In this document: positions 17,457 to 29,203 of the stretch, in pieces
Position numbering within the stretch: position 1 is the stretch's first letter
Layout of the letters: each line of letters begins with the position of its first letter
Assembly: GCA_947491935.1 (NCBI GenBank)
Contig: CANLLF010000004.1
Location: 1 to 64,000 of the forward strand
Direction of reading: 5' to 3'
From: an uncultured Roseicyclus sp.
Lineage (GTDB): Bacteria; Pseudomonadota; Alphaproteobacteria; Rhodobacterales; Rhodobacteraceae
Length of the DNA stretch: 64,000 bases
Notes under the pieces: model-generated
The model's input: the letters and a program-made list of their open reading frames with translations, nothing else
What the model was told of the DNA's origin: nothing
Database searches by the model: none
Position numbers and translations under genes: made by a program

Positions 17457-18069
17457 TCGCGTCCTGAACACCTGCGAAATAGGCGCCGACATGGGCCCCG
17501 TCGGCCAGGGCGTGGTGAACCTCAAGCGTCATGGCCATCGAGTGCAGACCGTCCGTCTCCACGATTTTGCCCCAGCTGACCCGCGGGATACAATCATGCG
17601 GGCCGGGCATGGCGTTGCTCATTGAGGAATAATCCAGCCACGGCAGGCAGGAGAGGTAGGCCAGATCATCGCGCTCACCGGAATTGGCGTCGAGGTCCCC
17701 GCCTTCGGCAACGGCCTCGATCAGGGCTTTTGCGGTCCTGTCGAACGCGGCGAAATCCGACGTGAACGGCACATAGGCATAACCAAACGTGCCGGTCTTC
17801 GTGGGCACGGTCATCGACAACTCGACCGCATCGTGGCGGATCACCTGATCGCCGCGAAACCGCATCAGGAGCTCCGGGACTCCGTGCAGACCGGCGCCGA
17901 TCGCATACAACGCCGCGCGGTAGGGCGACACACCGGCAGGCTTATGGCGCAGCATCAGATCGGTCACATCTATGCGCGACGTCACCGCAAAATGCGGGCG
18001 GTTGTAGGTGCGGAAAAAGTGGAACTGCGCGGCGCGTGGCCAGTGATCCAGATCGACGATATGTTCCAT
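17443..18069 (-). CDS. Chloramphenicol acetyltransferase-like acyltransferase
   Basis: The 208-residue protein belongs to the CAT fold: HFAVTSRIDVTDL near 26, PYRAALYAIGAG, and the catalytic HHALADG motif near residue 190 (HHxxxDG). CoA-dependent O-acetyl transfer is the family reaction. Chromosomal CAT-like proteins are often not resistance enzymes, so I would not predict chloramphenicol resistance. Its ATG directly follows the TGA of an upstream exported-protein gene on the same strand. Confidence 0.8.
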   Translation of the reverse strand: MEHIVDLDHWPRAAQFHFFRTYNRPHFAVTSRIDVTDLMLRHKPAGVSPYRAALYAIGAGLHGVPELLMRFRGDQVIRHDAVELSMTVPTKTGTFGYAYVPFTSDFAAFDRTAKALIEAVAEGGDLDANSGERDDLAYLSCLPWLDYSSMSNAMPGPHDCIPRVSWGKIVETDGLHSMAMTLEVHHALADGAHVGAYFAGVQDAITHL

Positions 18070-18585
18070 TCAACTCACCGGAACAGTCGTGTCACACCGC
18101 AATTCCACACCCATGGGCTGCACAAACAGCGGCGTATTCGGGTCAATTGAACTGTCTTCGACCCAGGTGTTGTTCACACAGACATCCTGCGCGTAATTGC
18201 CGCCGTTCCAGCCGAAGCCATCGACGCGCCCGCAATCATTGACCTGACCGTTGGCATTCCATTCCTGATAGGAATTGGCGGAGCGGATGCCGCCCGTCGG
18301 AAAGCGGAGCGCGGTTGTATCGAACCGCAGCGTCCAGGACGTTTGCGGGGTCAGTTGGTCCAGGCTCCAAGAGCCGATCGCCACGCCATCAAGGAAGCCG
18401 ATGATGCGGAAATCGGTGACGTCGGTTTCGGTGATCAGGCCGGTATCCAGATACCCATCGGGGAACGCGATCATGCCTTCCATGGTGTAGCCGTTGGCCC
18501 CGACCCAGCAGAACTGGAACTGCGCCGCCTGCACGGGGGCGGTGGCGATCAGGGCGGACAGGGCGACGGGGAGCAGGGCTTTCAT
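18070..18585 (-). CDS. Exported protein of unknown function
   Basis: The 171-residue product has a signal peptide (MKALLPVALSALIATAPVQA). The mature part is rich in Trp, Gly and aromatic residues, with Cys that could form disulfides (QFCWVGANGYTMEGMI, NDCGRVDGFGWNGG, DVCVNN). It looks like a beta-rich secreted domain; I do not recognise the family. The longer open frame has no signal peptide, so I chose this Met. The gene abuts the CAT-like gene without a gap. Confidence 0.7.
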   Translation of the reverse strand: MKALLPVALSALIATAPVQAAQFQFCWVGANGYTMEGMIAFPDGYLDTGLITETDVTDFRIIGFLDGVAIGSWSLDQLTPQTSWTLRFDTTALRFPTGGIRSANSYQEWNANGQVNDCGRVDGFGWNGGNYAQDVCVNNTWVEDSSIDPNTPLFVQPMGVELRCDTTVPVS

Positions 18586-18686
18586 GGGCGGAAGGTGGGC
18601 TGTTGCGCGTGGAGGGTCAACCACCGGATTGCCCACCTTGGCACCGGGTTCGGCGCAGATCAAAGCCTCGCCGAACTGTCCCTGGT

Positions 18687-19955
18687 TCAGCCGTTGGATT
18701 TCAAAATCTCACCCGCAAGATACAGTGATCCGCAGATCAGGACCCGCGCATGCGGCATGTTCGCCGTGATCGATGCCAGCGCGCCCTCAACACTCTCCGC
18801 GACATAGGTCGTGTGACCGGCCGATTTCGCCGCTTTGGCCGTTTCCTCGGCCGTCAGCGTGGCGGTCTGGCCGGGGATCGACACCGCCGTTAGGCTTTCG
18901 GCATGGGGCAGCAGCGGCCCCATGTAGCCCGCCACATCCTTGGTGTTCAGCAGCCCGCAGATCAGGTGCGTCGGGCGGTTCGGCAACGTGTCGAGCGTGG
19001 CCGAAATGGCCCGCGCAGCATGGGGGTTATGCCCACCATCGAGCCAAAGCTCCGCATCCGGAGCGGCATCGGCCAGCGGACCCTCACGCAGCCGTTGCAT
19101 CCGCGCCGGCCATGTCGCGTTGCTCATCGCGGCATCGGGGTCGCCTCTACCCAAGGCCCGCAGCGCCGCAATTGCCGTGCCCGCATTCTCGATCTGATGC
19201 GGCCCGGCCAGCGCGGGAAGCGGCAGGTCCAGCAGCCCGGTTTCATCCTGAAAGATCAACCGCCCGCGTTCCGTGGCGACATGCCAATGCTGCCCATGGG
19301 CGAGGATCGGGGCGGAGAGCCCGCTGGCGCGCGCCTCGATCACCTCAAGCGCCGCATCTTTCTGGGGCCCGACGACAACCGGGACGCGCGGCTTGATGAT
19401 GCCCGCCTTTTCGTAGGCGATCGCCTCCAGCGTATCCCCCAGAAACTGCTGATGGTCGAGATCGACGGGGGTGATCACGGTGAGTGCCGGGGCGTCGATC
19501 ACGTTGGTCGCGTCGAGCCGCCCGCCAAGCCCCACCTCCAGCAAGGTGTAATCGGCGGGCACCTTCGAAAAGGCCTCGAAGGCGGCGGCCGTCGTGATCT
19601 CGAAATAGGTGATCGGCTCCGGGCCGTTGGCCTTCAGACACGTGTCTAACGTGCGCGACAGAGCCTGTTCATCGATCAACTCACCCGCCACCCTGATCCG
19701 CTCATGGAATCGGGCAAGGTGCGGCGAGGTGTAGGTGTGGGTGGTGAGCCCCGCGCCTTCCAGCCCGGCCCGGATCATCGCAAGAGAGGAGCCTTTGCCA
19801 TTGGTGCCCGCGATATGAATGACGGGCGGGATCTTGCGTTCCGGGTGGCCCAACGCCCCCAGGACGCGCCACATCCGATCCAGCGTCAGATCGATGATCT
19901 TCGGATGCAGCGTCATCATCCGGTCAAGCAGCACGTCGGAGGAAGCATGGGGCAT
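18687..19955 (-). CDS. folC: Bifunctional folylpolyglutamate/dihydrofolate synthase
   Basis: FolC adds glutamate to dihydropteroate and folates in the cytoplasm. The 422-residue Mur-ligase-type protein has the P-loop GTNGKGS at 50-56, TSPHLARFHERIRV, EVGLGGRLDATN and the C-terminal LICGLLNTKD region. The start MPHASSDVLL is preceded by gagaggga. It lies downstream of accD on the same strand, the usual accD-folC order. The 113-nt gap holds an extragenic repeat. Confidence 0.95.
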   Translation of the reverse strand: MPHASSDVLLDRMMTLHPKIIDLTLDRMWRVLGALGHPERKIPPVIHIAGTNGKGSSLAMIRAGLEGAGLTTHTYTSPHLARFHERIRVAGELIDEQALSRTLDTCLKANGPEPITYFEITTAAAFEAFSKVPADYTLLEVGLGGRLDATNVIDAPALTVITPVDLDHQQFLGDTLEAIAYEKAGIIKPRVPVVVGPQKDAALEVIEARASGLSAPILAHGQHWHVATERGRLIFQDETGLLDLPLPALAGPHQIENAGTAIAALRALGRGDPDAAMSNATWPARMQRLREGPLADAAPDAELWLDGGHNPHAARAISATLDTLPNRPTHLICGLLNTKDVAGYMGPLLPHAESLTAVSIPGQTATLTAEETAKAAKSAGHTTYVAESVEGALASITANMPHARVLICGSLYLAGEILKSNG

Positions 19956-20003
19956 CGGCAGGTCCCTCTCGGCAAGCCGTCCCGCGGGAGGAGGCGTCGT
20001 GCA

Positions 20004-20038
20004 GCCTCCGGCGGGCATATTTTGTGAACAAAGATAGG
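20004..20038 (+). repeat. Extragenic repeat, copy A
   Basis: The accD-folC gap contains the core cctccggcggg, an AT-rich stretch and gtgaacaaagatagg. The same order, in the opposite orientation, is found at 28194-28229, and looser versions lie at 25830-25886 and 27989-28046. I believe such elements are scattered between genes in Rhodobacteraceae, often just after stop codons. That statement is from memory and not from a search. Confidence 0.6.
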
Positions 20039-20068
20039 TGGGGTGCCCGGTCCGGACCCGCTGCGTGC

Positions 20069-21022
20069 TTAGTCCTTTTCAGCGGCGGGGTCCGGCGCGG
20101 CCGTTTCGGGCGCGGCTTCGGGCGCTGCGGCTTCGGCTGGGTCGGGCGCGGGAAGATCGCCTTTCACCGCCGGGGTCTGGCCCATCAACATACGGGTTAT
20201 GGTGACCAATTCGTCCTTCATCTCGCTGCGCGGCGTGACGCGGTCGAGCATCCCGTGATCCAGCAGGTATTCCGCGCGCTGGAACCCTTCGGGCAGCTTT
20301 TCGCGGATGGTCTGCTCGATCACCCGAGGGCCAGCGAAACAGATAAGCGCATTGGGCTCGGCGATATGGACATCGCCCAACATTGCGTAAGACGCCGTCA
20401 CGCCGCCCGTCGTGGGATGCGTGAGCACGACGATATAGGGCAGGTTCGCTTCTTTGAGCATCTGAACCGCAACCGTCGTACGCGGCATCTGCATCAGGGA
20501 CAGGATACCTTCCTGCATGCGCGCTCCACCGGCCGCGGAGAAGAGGATCAGCGGGCGGCCGGCTTGCACGGCGCGCTCGGCCGCCGCGATGATCGCGTTG
20601 CCGACGAACATCCCCATCGACCCGCCCATGAAGGAAAAGTCCTGTGCCGCCGCCACGATGGGTGTGCGGCCAATCTCTCCCTCCGCCACCAGCATCGCCT
20701 CAGGCTCGCCGGTCTGGCTACGGGACGCCCTCATCCGGTCCGGATATCGTTTCTGGTCGCGGAACTTCAGCGGGTCCGGCAGGGGTTCGGGCACATCGAT
20801 CTGGGTGAAAATGCCGTTGTCGAACAGCGCGTGGAACCGATCACGCGGGCTCAGCGCCATGTGATGCCCGCAATTGGTGCAGACATTCAGCGCCTCGGTC
20901 AGCTCCCGGTGGAACAGCATCGTGCCGCATTCATCGCATTTGGACCACAGGTTCTCGGGCGTCTCGCGCCGCGAGAAGATCGAGTTGATCCGGGGACGGA
21001 CGTAATTGGTGATCCAGTTCAT
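20069..21022 (-). CDS. accD: Acetyl-CoA carboxylase carboxyltransferase subunit beta
   Basis: AccD, with AccA, moves carboxyl from biotin to acetyl-CoA to form malonyl-CoA. The 317-residue protein has the N-terminal zinc ribbon (C29, C32, C48, C51) and the carboxyltransferase core with [23 protein letters not shown] and [13 protein letters not shown]. The C-terminal ~35 residues are a low-complexity Ala/Pro/Glu tail. folC follows on the same strand. Confidence 0.96.
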   Translation of the reverse strand: MNWITNYVRPRINSIFSRRETPENLWSKCDECGTMLFHRELTEALNVCTNCGHHMALSPRDRFHALFDNGIFTQIDVPEPLPDPLKFRDQKRYPDRMRASRSQTGEPEAMLVAEGEIGRTPIVAAAQDFSFMGGSMGMFVGNAIIAAAERAVQAGRPLILFSAAGGARMQEGILSLMQMPRTTVAVQMLKEANLPYIVVLTHPTTGGVTASYAMLGDVHIAEPNALICFAGPRVIEQTIREKLPEGFQRAEYLLDHGMLDRVTPRSEMKDELVTITRMLMGQTPAVKGDLPAPDPAEAAAPEAAPETAAPDPAAEKD

Positions 21023-21100
21023 GGGCGCTTCATCCGGTCAATTGGCCTTGAGCGGAGATATTGTGCGCCGCCCGGAATTGCAAATGGCTTGGCGCGCGGC

Positions 21101-21982
21101 CTAAAGGCGGCTGACCACAAGGCGGATCACGATCCAGGTCACGAGCGTGGTGCCCATATCCAGGAAAATGAGCGGCCGGATCGCTTCGTCAGCGACTGAG
21201 ATTTGCGCCGTGTAGCGCGCCAGGCCCGACAGCGGGCCTTCCAGCGACACCACGAGAATCGCCACCACGTTGTTGGCAAAGTGGAACCCCCAGGCCGCGC
21301 CGATGGATCCGGTGCGCGCCGTCAGATCCGCGGCCAGAAGGCCGAAGAGGCCTGCGGCCAGCACCACGTAAATCGCATTCGACCCCGCTGAACCGGGATC
21401 GTAATGCAACACGGCAAACAGCACTGATGGCAGGACCATCCAGATCAGCGGGGAGCGGAACCGCGCGGCCAGTTGGCTTTGCAGATAGCCGCGAAAAAGG
21501 ATCTCCTCCGCGCCGGTCTGCAGGAACACCCCGACCAGCGCGAGCGGCAGGAACGATAGCCACAGCGTGCGCGTCAGGTTCTCATCAATCGGCAGATCGT
21601 TGGGCAACAGGAAGGAGGCCGCGTAGATCACCGCACAGATCGCCATCGCAATTGCGAAATGGCGCAAGGTGCGAGTAATCGGTCCGAACAGCGACCCGAT
21701 GGATCGGTCATGGAAGGCCACCACCGCCACCATCGGGCCGATGGCCATGCCGATGAACGTGGCCAGCAACAAAAGCGTGCCGGTTGGCCCGGTCGCTTCC
21801 ATCACCTCGTTGATCCACATCTCGGCGCCACCCGGGCCTGACATAACGAAGATTCCGCCGAAAACCAGCGCGACCCCAAGGGCATAGACCGATGCGATCA
21901 TCAACAGCCCGATCAGGATCCGCCATATCTCGGGTCGGACACGCGCGGGCGCGACGAAGGTCTCGTGGGCGGAATACTGCAT
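21101..21982 (-). CDS. CPBP-family intramembrane metalloprotease
   Basis: The 293-residue protein has about eight membrane helices and the three CPBP (CAAX protease/Abi) motifs: EEILFRGYL near 158, VLHYDPG near 192 and GFHFANN near 230. The Glu-Glu and His residues are the expected metal ligands, so it looks active. Family members process prenylated or small membrane proteins, but the substrate here is unknown. It is upstream of accD on the same strand and divergent from ilvD. Confidence 0.88.
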   Translation of the reverse strand: MQYSAHETFVAPARVRPEIWRILIGLLMIASVYALGVALVFGGIFVMSGPGGAEMWINEVMEATGPTGTLLLLATFIGMAIGPMVAVVAFHDRSIGSLFGPITRTLRHFAIAMAICAVIYAASFLLPNDLPIDENLTRTLWLSFLPLALVGVFLQTGAEEILFRGYLQSQLAARFRSPLIWMVLPSVLFAVLHYDPGSAGSNAIYVVLAAGLFGLLAADLTARTGSIGAAWGFHFANNVVAILVVSLEGPLSGLARYTAQISVADEAIRPLIFLDMGTTLVTWIVIRLVVSRL

Positions 21983-22107
21983 CGGGCCTGCCTTGATGGC
22001 TTGGTGTTGGGCGCAGCCTAGCGGCGCTCCGGGCGAGCTTCAATCGCGCTTGTGCGCCTTTGGCGGCACGTCTATTCAAAACGCCAACAGAGATAGGGAG
22101 AGGCGCC

Positions 22108-23841
22108 ATGCTGAAGAACCGGGCCGACAAATCAAAACTACCCAGCCGCCACGTGACAGAAGGCCCCGAACGCGCGCCGCATCGGTCGTATTTCTACGCC
22201 ATGGACCTAACCCAGGAAGAGATCGACCAGCCCTTTGTCGGTGTCGCCACCTGCTGGAATGAGGCCGCGCCGTGCAACATCGCGCTCAACTGGCAGGCGC
22301 AATCGGTGAAAACCGGTGTGAAAGCCGCGAATGGCACCCCGCGGGAATTCACGACGATCACCGTCACCGATGGCATTGCGATGGGCCATGAAGGCATGCG
22401 GTCGTCGCTGGCGTCACGTGATGCGATCACCGACACGGTGGAACTGACGATGCGCGGCCATTGTTACGACGCTCTGGTCGGTCTCGCAGGCTGCGACAAA
22501 TCCCTGCCCGGGATGATGATGGCGATGGTGCGCCTGAACGTGCCATCGGTCTTCATGTATGGCGGCTCCATCCTGCCCGGTCAGCATGAGGGCAAGGACA
22601 TCACGGTTCAGGACATGTTTGAAGCCGTGGGCAAATATCAGGCCGGGCAGATGTCGGATGCCGAGCTGGCCATTCTGGAGCGGGTCGCCTGCCCCTCGGC
22701 GGGGGCCTGTGGCGGGCAGTTCACCGCCAATACGATGGCGTGTGTGTCCGAGGCGATTGGCCTTGCGCTGATGAATTCCTCCGGCATGCCGGCACCCTAT
22801 GAGGGGCGGAAAGCCTATGGGGAAGCGGCGGGCAAAGCGGTCATGAACCTGTTGGAGAAGAACATCCGCGCCCGCGATATCGTGACGCGCAAGTCGCTGG
22901 AAAATGCCGCCCGCGTCGTGGCGTGTACCGGAGGCTCCACCAATGCCGGTCTGCACCTGCCCGCGATTGCCCATGAGGCGGGGATCGAGTTCGACCTCTT
23001 CGATGTGTGCGAGATCTTCAAGGACACGCCCTATTTCGTCGACATGAAGCCGGGCGGGCAATTCGTGGCGAAAGACCTCTACGAAGTCGGCGGCGTGCCC
23101 GTGGTGATGAAAGAGCTGCGCAGGGCGGGCCTGATCCACGAGGATTGCATGACCGCCAATGGCGAAAGCATGGGCGAGGCGCTCGACCGGATCGAGGGTG
23201 AAGCCGATGGGCGTGTGATCCACACGGTCGCCAATCCCCTGACGCCCACGGGCGGCGTTGTGGGCCTCAAAGGCAACCTCGCACAGGAAGGGGCCATCGT
23301 GAAGGTCGCCGGGATGGATGAGGAACAACAGGTCTTCACCGGCCCCGCGCGCGTCTTCGAATGCGAAGAAGACGCGTTCGAGGCCGTGAAAGCGCGCTCT
23401 TACGAGCCCGGCGAAGTGATTGTCATCCGCAATGAAGGGCCCAAGGGCGGGCCGGGGATGCGCGAGATGCTGGCGACCACGGCGGCCCTGTCCGGCCAGG
23501 GGATGGGCAAGAAAGTGGCGCTGATCACCGATGGGCGTTTCTCAGGCGCCACACGCGGGTTCTGCGTGGGCCATGTGGGGCCGGAGGCCGCCGTGGGCGG
23601 GCCGATTGGCCTGCTGGAAAACGGCGACATGATCACGATCAACGCCCTGACGGGCGAATTGTCTGTCGCCTTGACCGATGACGAACTGGCCGCACGCCGC
23701 GCCAATTGGAACGGCCCGCGTGAGACCATGTACGCCACCGGCGCGCTCTGGAAATACGCGCAGCTTGTGGGGGAGGCCCGTTATGGCGCCGTGACCCATC
23801 CGGGCGGGGCCAAGGAAAAGCACGTTTATGCGGACATCTAA
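22108..23841 (+). CDS. ilvD: Dihydroxy-acid dehydratase
   Basis: IlvD dehydrates dihydroxy acids to 2-keto acids in valine and isoleucine synthesis. The 577-residue protein has the iron-sulfur cysteine regions [10 protein letters not shown] (C49, C56), GCDKSLPG (C129) and [12 protein letters not shown] (C195, C201), and the C-terminal [13 protein letters not shown] chose the ATG giving [10 protein letters not shown], after agggaga; the open frame runs 16 codons further without a better site. Its last 14 nt overlap the downstream lipoprotein gene. Confidence 0.96.
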   Translation: MLKNRADKSKLPSRHVTEGPERAPHRSYFYAMDLTQEEIDQPFVGVATCWNEAAPCNIALNWQAQSVKTGVKAANGTPREFTTITVTDGIAMGHEGMRSSLASRDAITDTVELTMRGHCYDALVGLAGCDKSLPGMMMAMVRLNVPSVFMYGGSILPGQHEGKDITVQDMFEAVGKYQAGQMSDAELAILERVACPSAGACGGQFTANTMACVSEAIGLALMNSSGMPAPYEGRKAYGEAAGKAVMNLLEKNIRARDIVTRKSLENAARVVACTGGSTNAGLHLPAIAHEAGIEFDLFDVCEIFKDTPYFVDMKPGGQFVAKDLYEVGGVPVVMKELRRAGLIHEDCMTANGESMGEALDRIEGEADGRVIHTVANPLTPTGGVVGLKGNLAQEGAIVKVAGMDEEQQVFTGPARVFECEEDAFEAVKARSYEPGEVIVIRNEGPKGGPGMREMLATTAALSGQGMGKKVALITDGRFSGATRGFCVGHVGPEAAVGGPIGLLENGDMITINALTGELSVALTDDELAARRANWNGPRETMYATGALWKYAQLVGEARYGAVTHPGGAKEKHVYADI

Positions 23842-24544
23842 GGCGCTGATCCCGCTGGCGTTTCTGGCGCTGGCGGGCTGCGTCGGCGGATTGACGGCCG
23901 ACGGCGATGACGCCCCGGCCTCCGTGCAGGTAACGGCGGATCTGATCACGATCACCGGGCCGCGCGGCTTTTGTGTTGATCCGACCCTGACGCGGAATGA
24001 AGGCGATACCGGTTTCGTGCTTCTGGGCAATTGTGCCGCGATCTCGGGCAATGCCCGGGTGCGTCAACCTAATGTTGCCGCAGTTCTGACGGCGGCGGTC
24101 TCGGCCCGGTCGGATGGCACCAGCCTGACCGATAACCTGCCCGCCCTTGAGGCCTTCTTCCAGACCGAGGAGGGGCGCGAATTGCTCAGCCGCTCGGGTG
24201 ACGCGGGAACCGTCCAGATCCTTGAAACCCGGCTATCCGACGGAATGCTGCTTCTGCACGCCCGCGACACAAGTGCGGCGGCCCTGTCGGGCGTGGCGCA
24301 GGATTACTGGCGCGCCTACCTCGATCTCGGGCCACGGCTGGCGACGTTGTCAGTGCTGGCGCTGGCCGATCAGGACGTCAGCGATGCCGATGCCCTGGAT
24401 ACCTTGACCCGGTTCGCGACGATTGTTCAGCGGGCAAATCCAGGCGACGCAGCTGTGCCAAACGCGGCAGACCTGCCACAGGCCCGGGACGAAGCCGGGA
24501 CACGCCCCTTCCGTACAGGACTGTTTCAGAGGATATTTCAGTAA
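23828..24544 (+). CDS. Predicted lipoprotein of unknown function
   Basis: The 238-residue product has a lipobox (FLALAGC, acylated Cys at 18), so it is probably anchored to a membrane from the periplasmic side. The mature part includes [28 protein letters not shown], with two Cys that may pair, and a helical C-terminal half. I recognise no named family. The 14-nt overlap with ilvD implies cotranscription, but a role in amino-acid synthesis is unlikely for a lipoprotein. Confidence 0.75.
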   Translation: MRTSKALIPLAFLALAGCVGGLTADGDDAPASVQVTADLITITGPRGFCVDPTLTRNEGDTGFVLLGNCAAISGNARVRQPNVAAVLTAAVSARSDGTSLTDNLPALEAFFQTEEGRELLSRSGDAGTVQILETRLSDGMLLLHARDTSAAALSGVAQDYWRAYLDLGPRLATLSVLALADQDVSDADALDTLTRFATIVQRANPGDAAVPNAADLPQARDEAGTRPFRTGLFQRIFQ

Positions 24545-24612
24545 CCGCTTACCAAGAGATCCCTGCTATAGAGGGGACAGGCCGGGGTGGGGTCGCAAGG
24601 GATGGGGCTGCG

Positions 24613-25386
24613 ATGGGTCAGGATTTTCCAGGGATGTTCGGTGGGTTTGGCCTCGGCCAGACGCTGAAGCGCTGGCAGCGTGCGTTGAAAATGCCCAAGG
24701 GGCTCTCGGCGGGCGAATTGCAACGGATGAACGGCGATATCCGGGGCATGCGGGACCGGTTGGACGATATGGCGGCCCAGGCCCGGTCCGAATTGCTGGC
24801 GCGAGCCACACCGGATGACGGCATCGATCGACCCGACCAATGCGACTGGGCAATCCGCCCGGCGCCCTGGCAAACCGAGATGCGCCCACGAGGCATCGTC
24901 GGCGTCGCCTCCCCCGAAAAGATGCAAGGCGGGGTGACCGTCTTCCACGATGCCACCCAGTCCGACATGAGCCTGCGTCAGGAACGCGCGCCTGCCCGGA
25001 TCGACGGGGCTCATTTCGGCTTGGTGCTGGAAGTCTACCGGTTCGACGGCTCATTCCTGTCATTTGTGCAGGATCTGCCTCAGGCCGCGCTGGCGGATCT
25101 GACGCGCAATCACTTTATATCGGTCAAACTTGTCGCCGACCGTGAACAGCCGGTTGAAATCTATGTGCGCCTCAACATCCAGCATGGGCCGAACGTGGAA
25201 CAGATGGTCCGGCAGCTGGAGTTCGAGGGTGAGACCGGCAAAGCCGAATTTGATCTGGCCTATTCAAAGATCAACGAGAAACGGCTTGAAAAGGCCTGGC
25301 TCGACCTGATCGTGGAGGGGCCGAAGATGACGCGTGTTGCCCTGTGGGACATGGTCATTCTGCGCGCGCCGCGCGCCGATATCTGA
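24613..25386 (+). CDS. Conserved Rhodobacteraceae protein, probably DUF6478
   Basis: The 257-residue protein has no signal peptide or membrane helix. It begins with a basic helical region (TLKRWQRALKMPKG), and its middle, GLVLEVYRFDGSFLSFVQDLP, suggests a beta-sandwich core. I tentatively match it to DUF6478 from memory. The function is unknown. A second small conserved gene follows after 16 nt, so the two probably form an operon. Confidence 0.7.
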   Translation: MGQDFPGMFGGFGLGQTLKRWQRALKMPKGLSAGELQRMNGDIRGMRDRLDDMAAQARSELLARATPDDGIDRPDQCDWAIRPAPWQTEMRPRGIVGVASPEKMQGGVTVFHDATQSDMSLRQERAPARIDGAHFGLVLEVYRFDGSFLSFVQDLPQAALADLTRNHFISVKLVADREQPVEIYVRLNIQHGPNVEQMVRQLEFEGETGKAEFDLAYSKINEKRLEKAWLDLIVEGPKMTRVALWDMVILRAPRADI

Positions 25387-25402
25387 AGGGGGGCGCTAAG
25401 CC

Positions 25403-25774
25403 ATGGCTGAAACCTTGGTGCAAACGGATCTGCAGGCCGGCCGCTATGAAGGTGTGCTGACCGGCGCCGGTCAGACCGAGATCGAAGCGCTGCATCGCGG
25501 CCGTATCGTCGGCGTGGCCCGCCTGGGCCCGCATCCCACCGAGGATGGCGCGCAACGTGTCTCGCTCGACCTGCCCGCGGATGTTTTGAGTGAGGGGGTT
25601 CAGGTGATCGGGTTGCGATCCACCGCAACCGGGGACGTGCTCGACCGGATCACCCTGATGGCGGGATCCGCGCTTGATGAGGATATCCGCGGTGAGATCG
25701 CCCTGTTGCGGGACGAGTTGGAAATGCTCAAACGCGCCTTCCGTCGCCATTGTGCAGAGACCGGGCAGGACTGA
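25403..25774 (+). CDS. Conserved hypothetical protein
   Basis: The 123-residue protein begins MAETLVQTDLQAGRYEGVLT and looks beta-rich in the first 90 residues. A helical, charged C-terminus follows (EDIRGEIALLRDELEMLKRA). There is no signal peptide. It lies 16 nt after the DUF6478-like gene with a Shine-Dalgarno (ggggcg). I do not recognise the family; the tail suggests a short coiled coil for self-association. Confidence 0.6.
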   Translation: MAETLVQTDLQAGRYEGVLTGAGQTEIEALHRGRIVGVARLGPHPTEDGAQRVSLDLPADVLSEGVQVIGLRSTATGDVLDRITLMAGSALDEDIRGEIALLRDELEMLKRAFRRHCAETGQD

Positions 25775-25829
25775 CACGCCGGGCCTCTAATCCGGCGGAG
25801 CGCCATTGGCGCATTGGCCTTGCGTTCAT

Positions 25830-25886
25830 GGGGGCGCTGCCCCCGTCCTGACGGACTCCCCCGAGCTATTTTCGAAACAAGGAAGG
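25830..25886 (+). repeat. Extragenic repeat, copy B
   Basis: Starts with a perfect 6-bp hairpin (gggggc-gct-gccccc). It continues through cctgacggactcccccgagc and an AT-rich stretch to gaaacaaggaagg. This is the looser version of the element at 20004 and 27989. It lies 56 nt after the preceding stop codon, where the hairpin could help end transcription. Confidence 0.5.
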
Positions 25887-25903
25887 TGTGACGTCGGGTT
25901 TGA

Positions 25904-27985
<2,082 letters not shown>

Positions 27986-27988
27986 ATT

Positions 27989-28046
27989 GGGGGGCCAGCC
28001 CCTCGTCCTCTGGACACCCCCCGGCATGTTCAAAGAACAAAGAGGG
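27989..28046 (+). repeat. Extragenic repeat, copy C
   Basis: Begins 4 nt after the FadH-like stop with a G-rich/C-rich hairpin (ggggccagcccc). It continues through ctctggacaccccccggca to tcaaagaacaaagagg. The order hairpin, C-rich core, gaacaaag matches copy B. The hairpin next to the stop codon could serve as part of a terminator. Confidence 0.5.
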
Positions 28047-28116
28047 CCCTTAACCTCACCCTAACCATAGACTGCGACGTTGAGCCTGCGGTACAGCCAG
28101 GCATGGCGATGGCCGT

Positions 28117-28229
28117 GAACAAAGATGGCGCATCCTCTGCCCGCGAAGCCCCTTGGGATAGGGGGCGGAGGATGACCCTCGCACATCACCTCTCCTAATC
28201 TTTGTTCCCCGAAAATGCCCGCCGGAGGC
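28117..28229. repeat. Composite inverted element containing extragenic repeat copy D
   Basis: Outer arms gaacaaagat (28117-28126) and atctttgttc (28198-28207) are perfect 10-bp inverted copies of the repeat end. Inside them catcctctgccc (28131-28142) and gggcggaggatg (28163-28174) form a near-perfect 12-bp hairpin. The stretch 28194-28229 is copy D of the extragenic repeat in minus orientation, matching copy A almost base for base. The whole 377-nt gap from 27986 to 28362 contains no credible gene. Confidence 0.55.
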
Positions 28230-28362
28230 TTCCGAAATCTCCGTCGACGCAACGTCCAAAATAGATCGCAAGCCTTCCCGCCCGCGCCCACCTGAACCGA
28301 CCCCAATGGGGGCGGTGAGGCAAAAACAATGCGCCGCAGGCGCCCCTTCGGATTGGAGGCGA

Positions 28363-28647
28363 TCAACCCAGCAATTTCCCCAAACCCATCGCCACACCTA
28401 TATCACCTGAGATCTTCAGCTTGCCCATCACGACGCCGGTCATGGGGTTCAGCGTACCGGACAGAAGCTTGGTCAGGTTGTCTTGGCTGATCCGGATCGT
28501 GCAATCCGTGTCGCGGTCATCGGTGGAGGCATCGCCGTCTGCCAGGACGATCACGCCATCGTCGCCACAATCGAATTTCAGCGACCCGTCAAAGCTTTTG
28601 CCCACCAGCGCCGCGCGGATGCGATCGGCCAAATCCGTCAATGTCAT
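28363..28647 (-). CDS. SCP2 sterol-binding domain protein
   Basis: The 94-residue protein is a single SCP2 domain: IRAALVGKSFDGSLKFDCGDDGVIVL, DCTIRISQDNLTKLLSG, NPMTGVVMGKLKISGDIGVAM and the terminal LGKLL. The last part (GxLKxxGDxxxAxxLxxLL) is the most diagnostic. SCP2 domains bind hydrophobic ligands such as acyl-CoA or lipids. Its neighbour, the FadH-like gene, also points to lipid metabolism, but they are on opposite strands. Confidence 0.85.
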   Translation of the reverse strand: MTLTDLADRIRAALVGKSFDGSLKFDCGDDGVIVLADGDASTDDRDTDCTIRISQDNLTKLLSGTLNPMTGVVMGKLKISGDIGVAMGLGKLLG

Positions 28648-28738
28648 GGGTCTCTCCCTGCCCTAGGCCGCAAGCGCTACGCAGTCGGGGCCTATGCGAC
28701 AAGTGTGACGTCGCGGACAAGTCGCACAGCCGCGACCG

Positions 28739-29203
28739 TCAAAGCGGCATGTGCATCTCAATCTCATCGCCGTAGGTCATCTGCCCGGTGCGCACGAAGC
28801 CCACCGCCTCGTACAGGCGCAGTGCAACGGTGTTGTCCGGAACCGCACTTGTCATCATCGCCGTGCGTCCGCGCGCCCGCGTCCAGTCCTGCAACCAGGC
28901 AAGTGCCGCGCGGCCATGGCCCTGACCCTGATGCGTCCGATCGATCATGAACCGCCATAGGAACACGCTGTCGGGGTCTTCGCCATCGGCCACATCATCG
29001 TGCTCCACCATGTCGATGACCTGCGCAAGGCCAATGCGTGTGTCGCCGTCCCAGATCACAAACGCATACCCACCGGTTTCAAAGGACAGCTGCGCAAGGC
29101 TCTTGGCGTTGGAGGCGACAAAATCAGCCTGCTCGGGCCCGACCTGCAACTCCAGAAGCGGGATGACGTCATCGCGCCCGACCGGTGTCAGGCGGGTGGT
29201 CAC
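28739..29203 (-). CDS. GNAT-family N-acetyltransferase
   Basis: The 154-residue protein is a single GNAT domain. The acetyl-CoA-binding loop [13 protein letters not shown] lies near residue 89, and the C-terminal segment [18 protein letters not shown] is characteristic. The acceptor substrate is unknown. Its first 4 nt overlap the argG stop (ATGA), so it is cotranscribed with argG. Confidence 0.88.
   Translation of the reverse strand: MTTRLTPVGRDDVIPLLELQVGPEQADFVASNAKSLAQLSFETGGYAFVIWDGDTRIGLAQVIDMVEHDDVADGEDPDSVFLWRFMIDRTHQGQGHGRAALAWLQDWTRARGRTAMMTSAVPDNTVALRLYEAVGFVRTGQMTYGDEIEMHMPL

Noticed and set aside
17443-18069. A chloramphenicol resistance gene
   Set aside because: Only a CAT-like fold and the HHxxxDG motif are seen. 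Many chromosomal relatives do not act on the drug.
28056-28397. A 113-codon open frame on the minus strand in the 28 kb gap
   Set aside because: It passes through inverted repeats and copy D of the extragenic element, lacks a ribosome site and resembles no protein.
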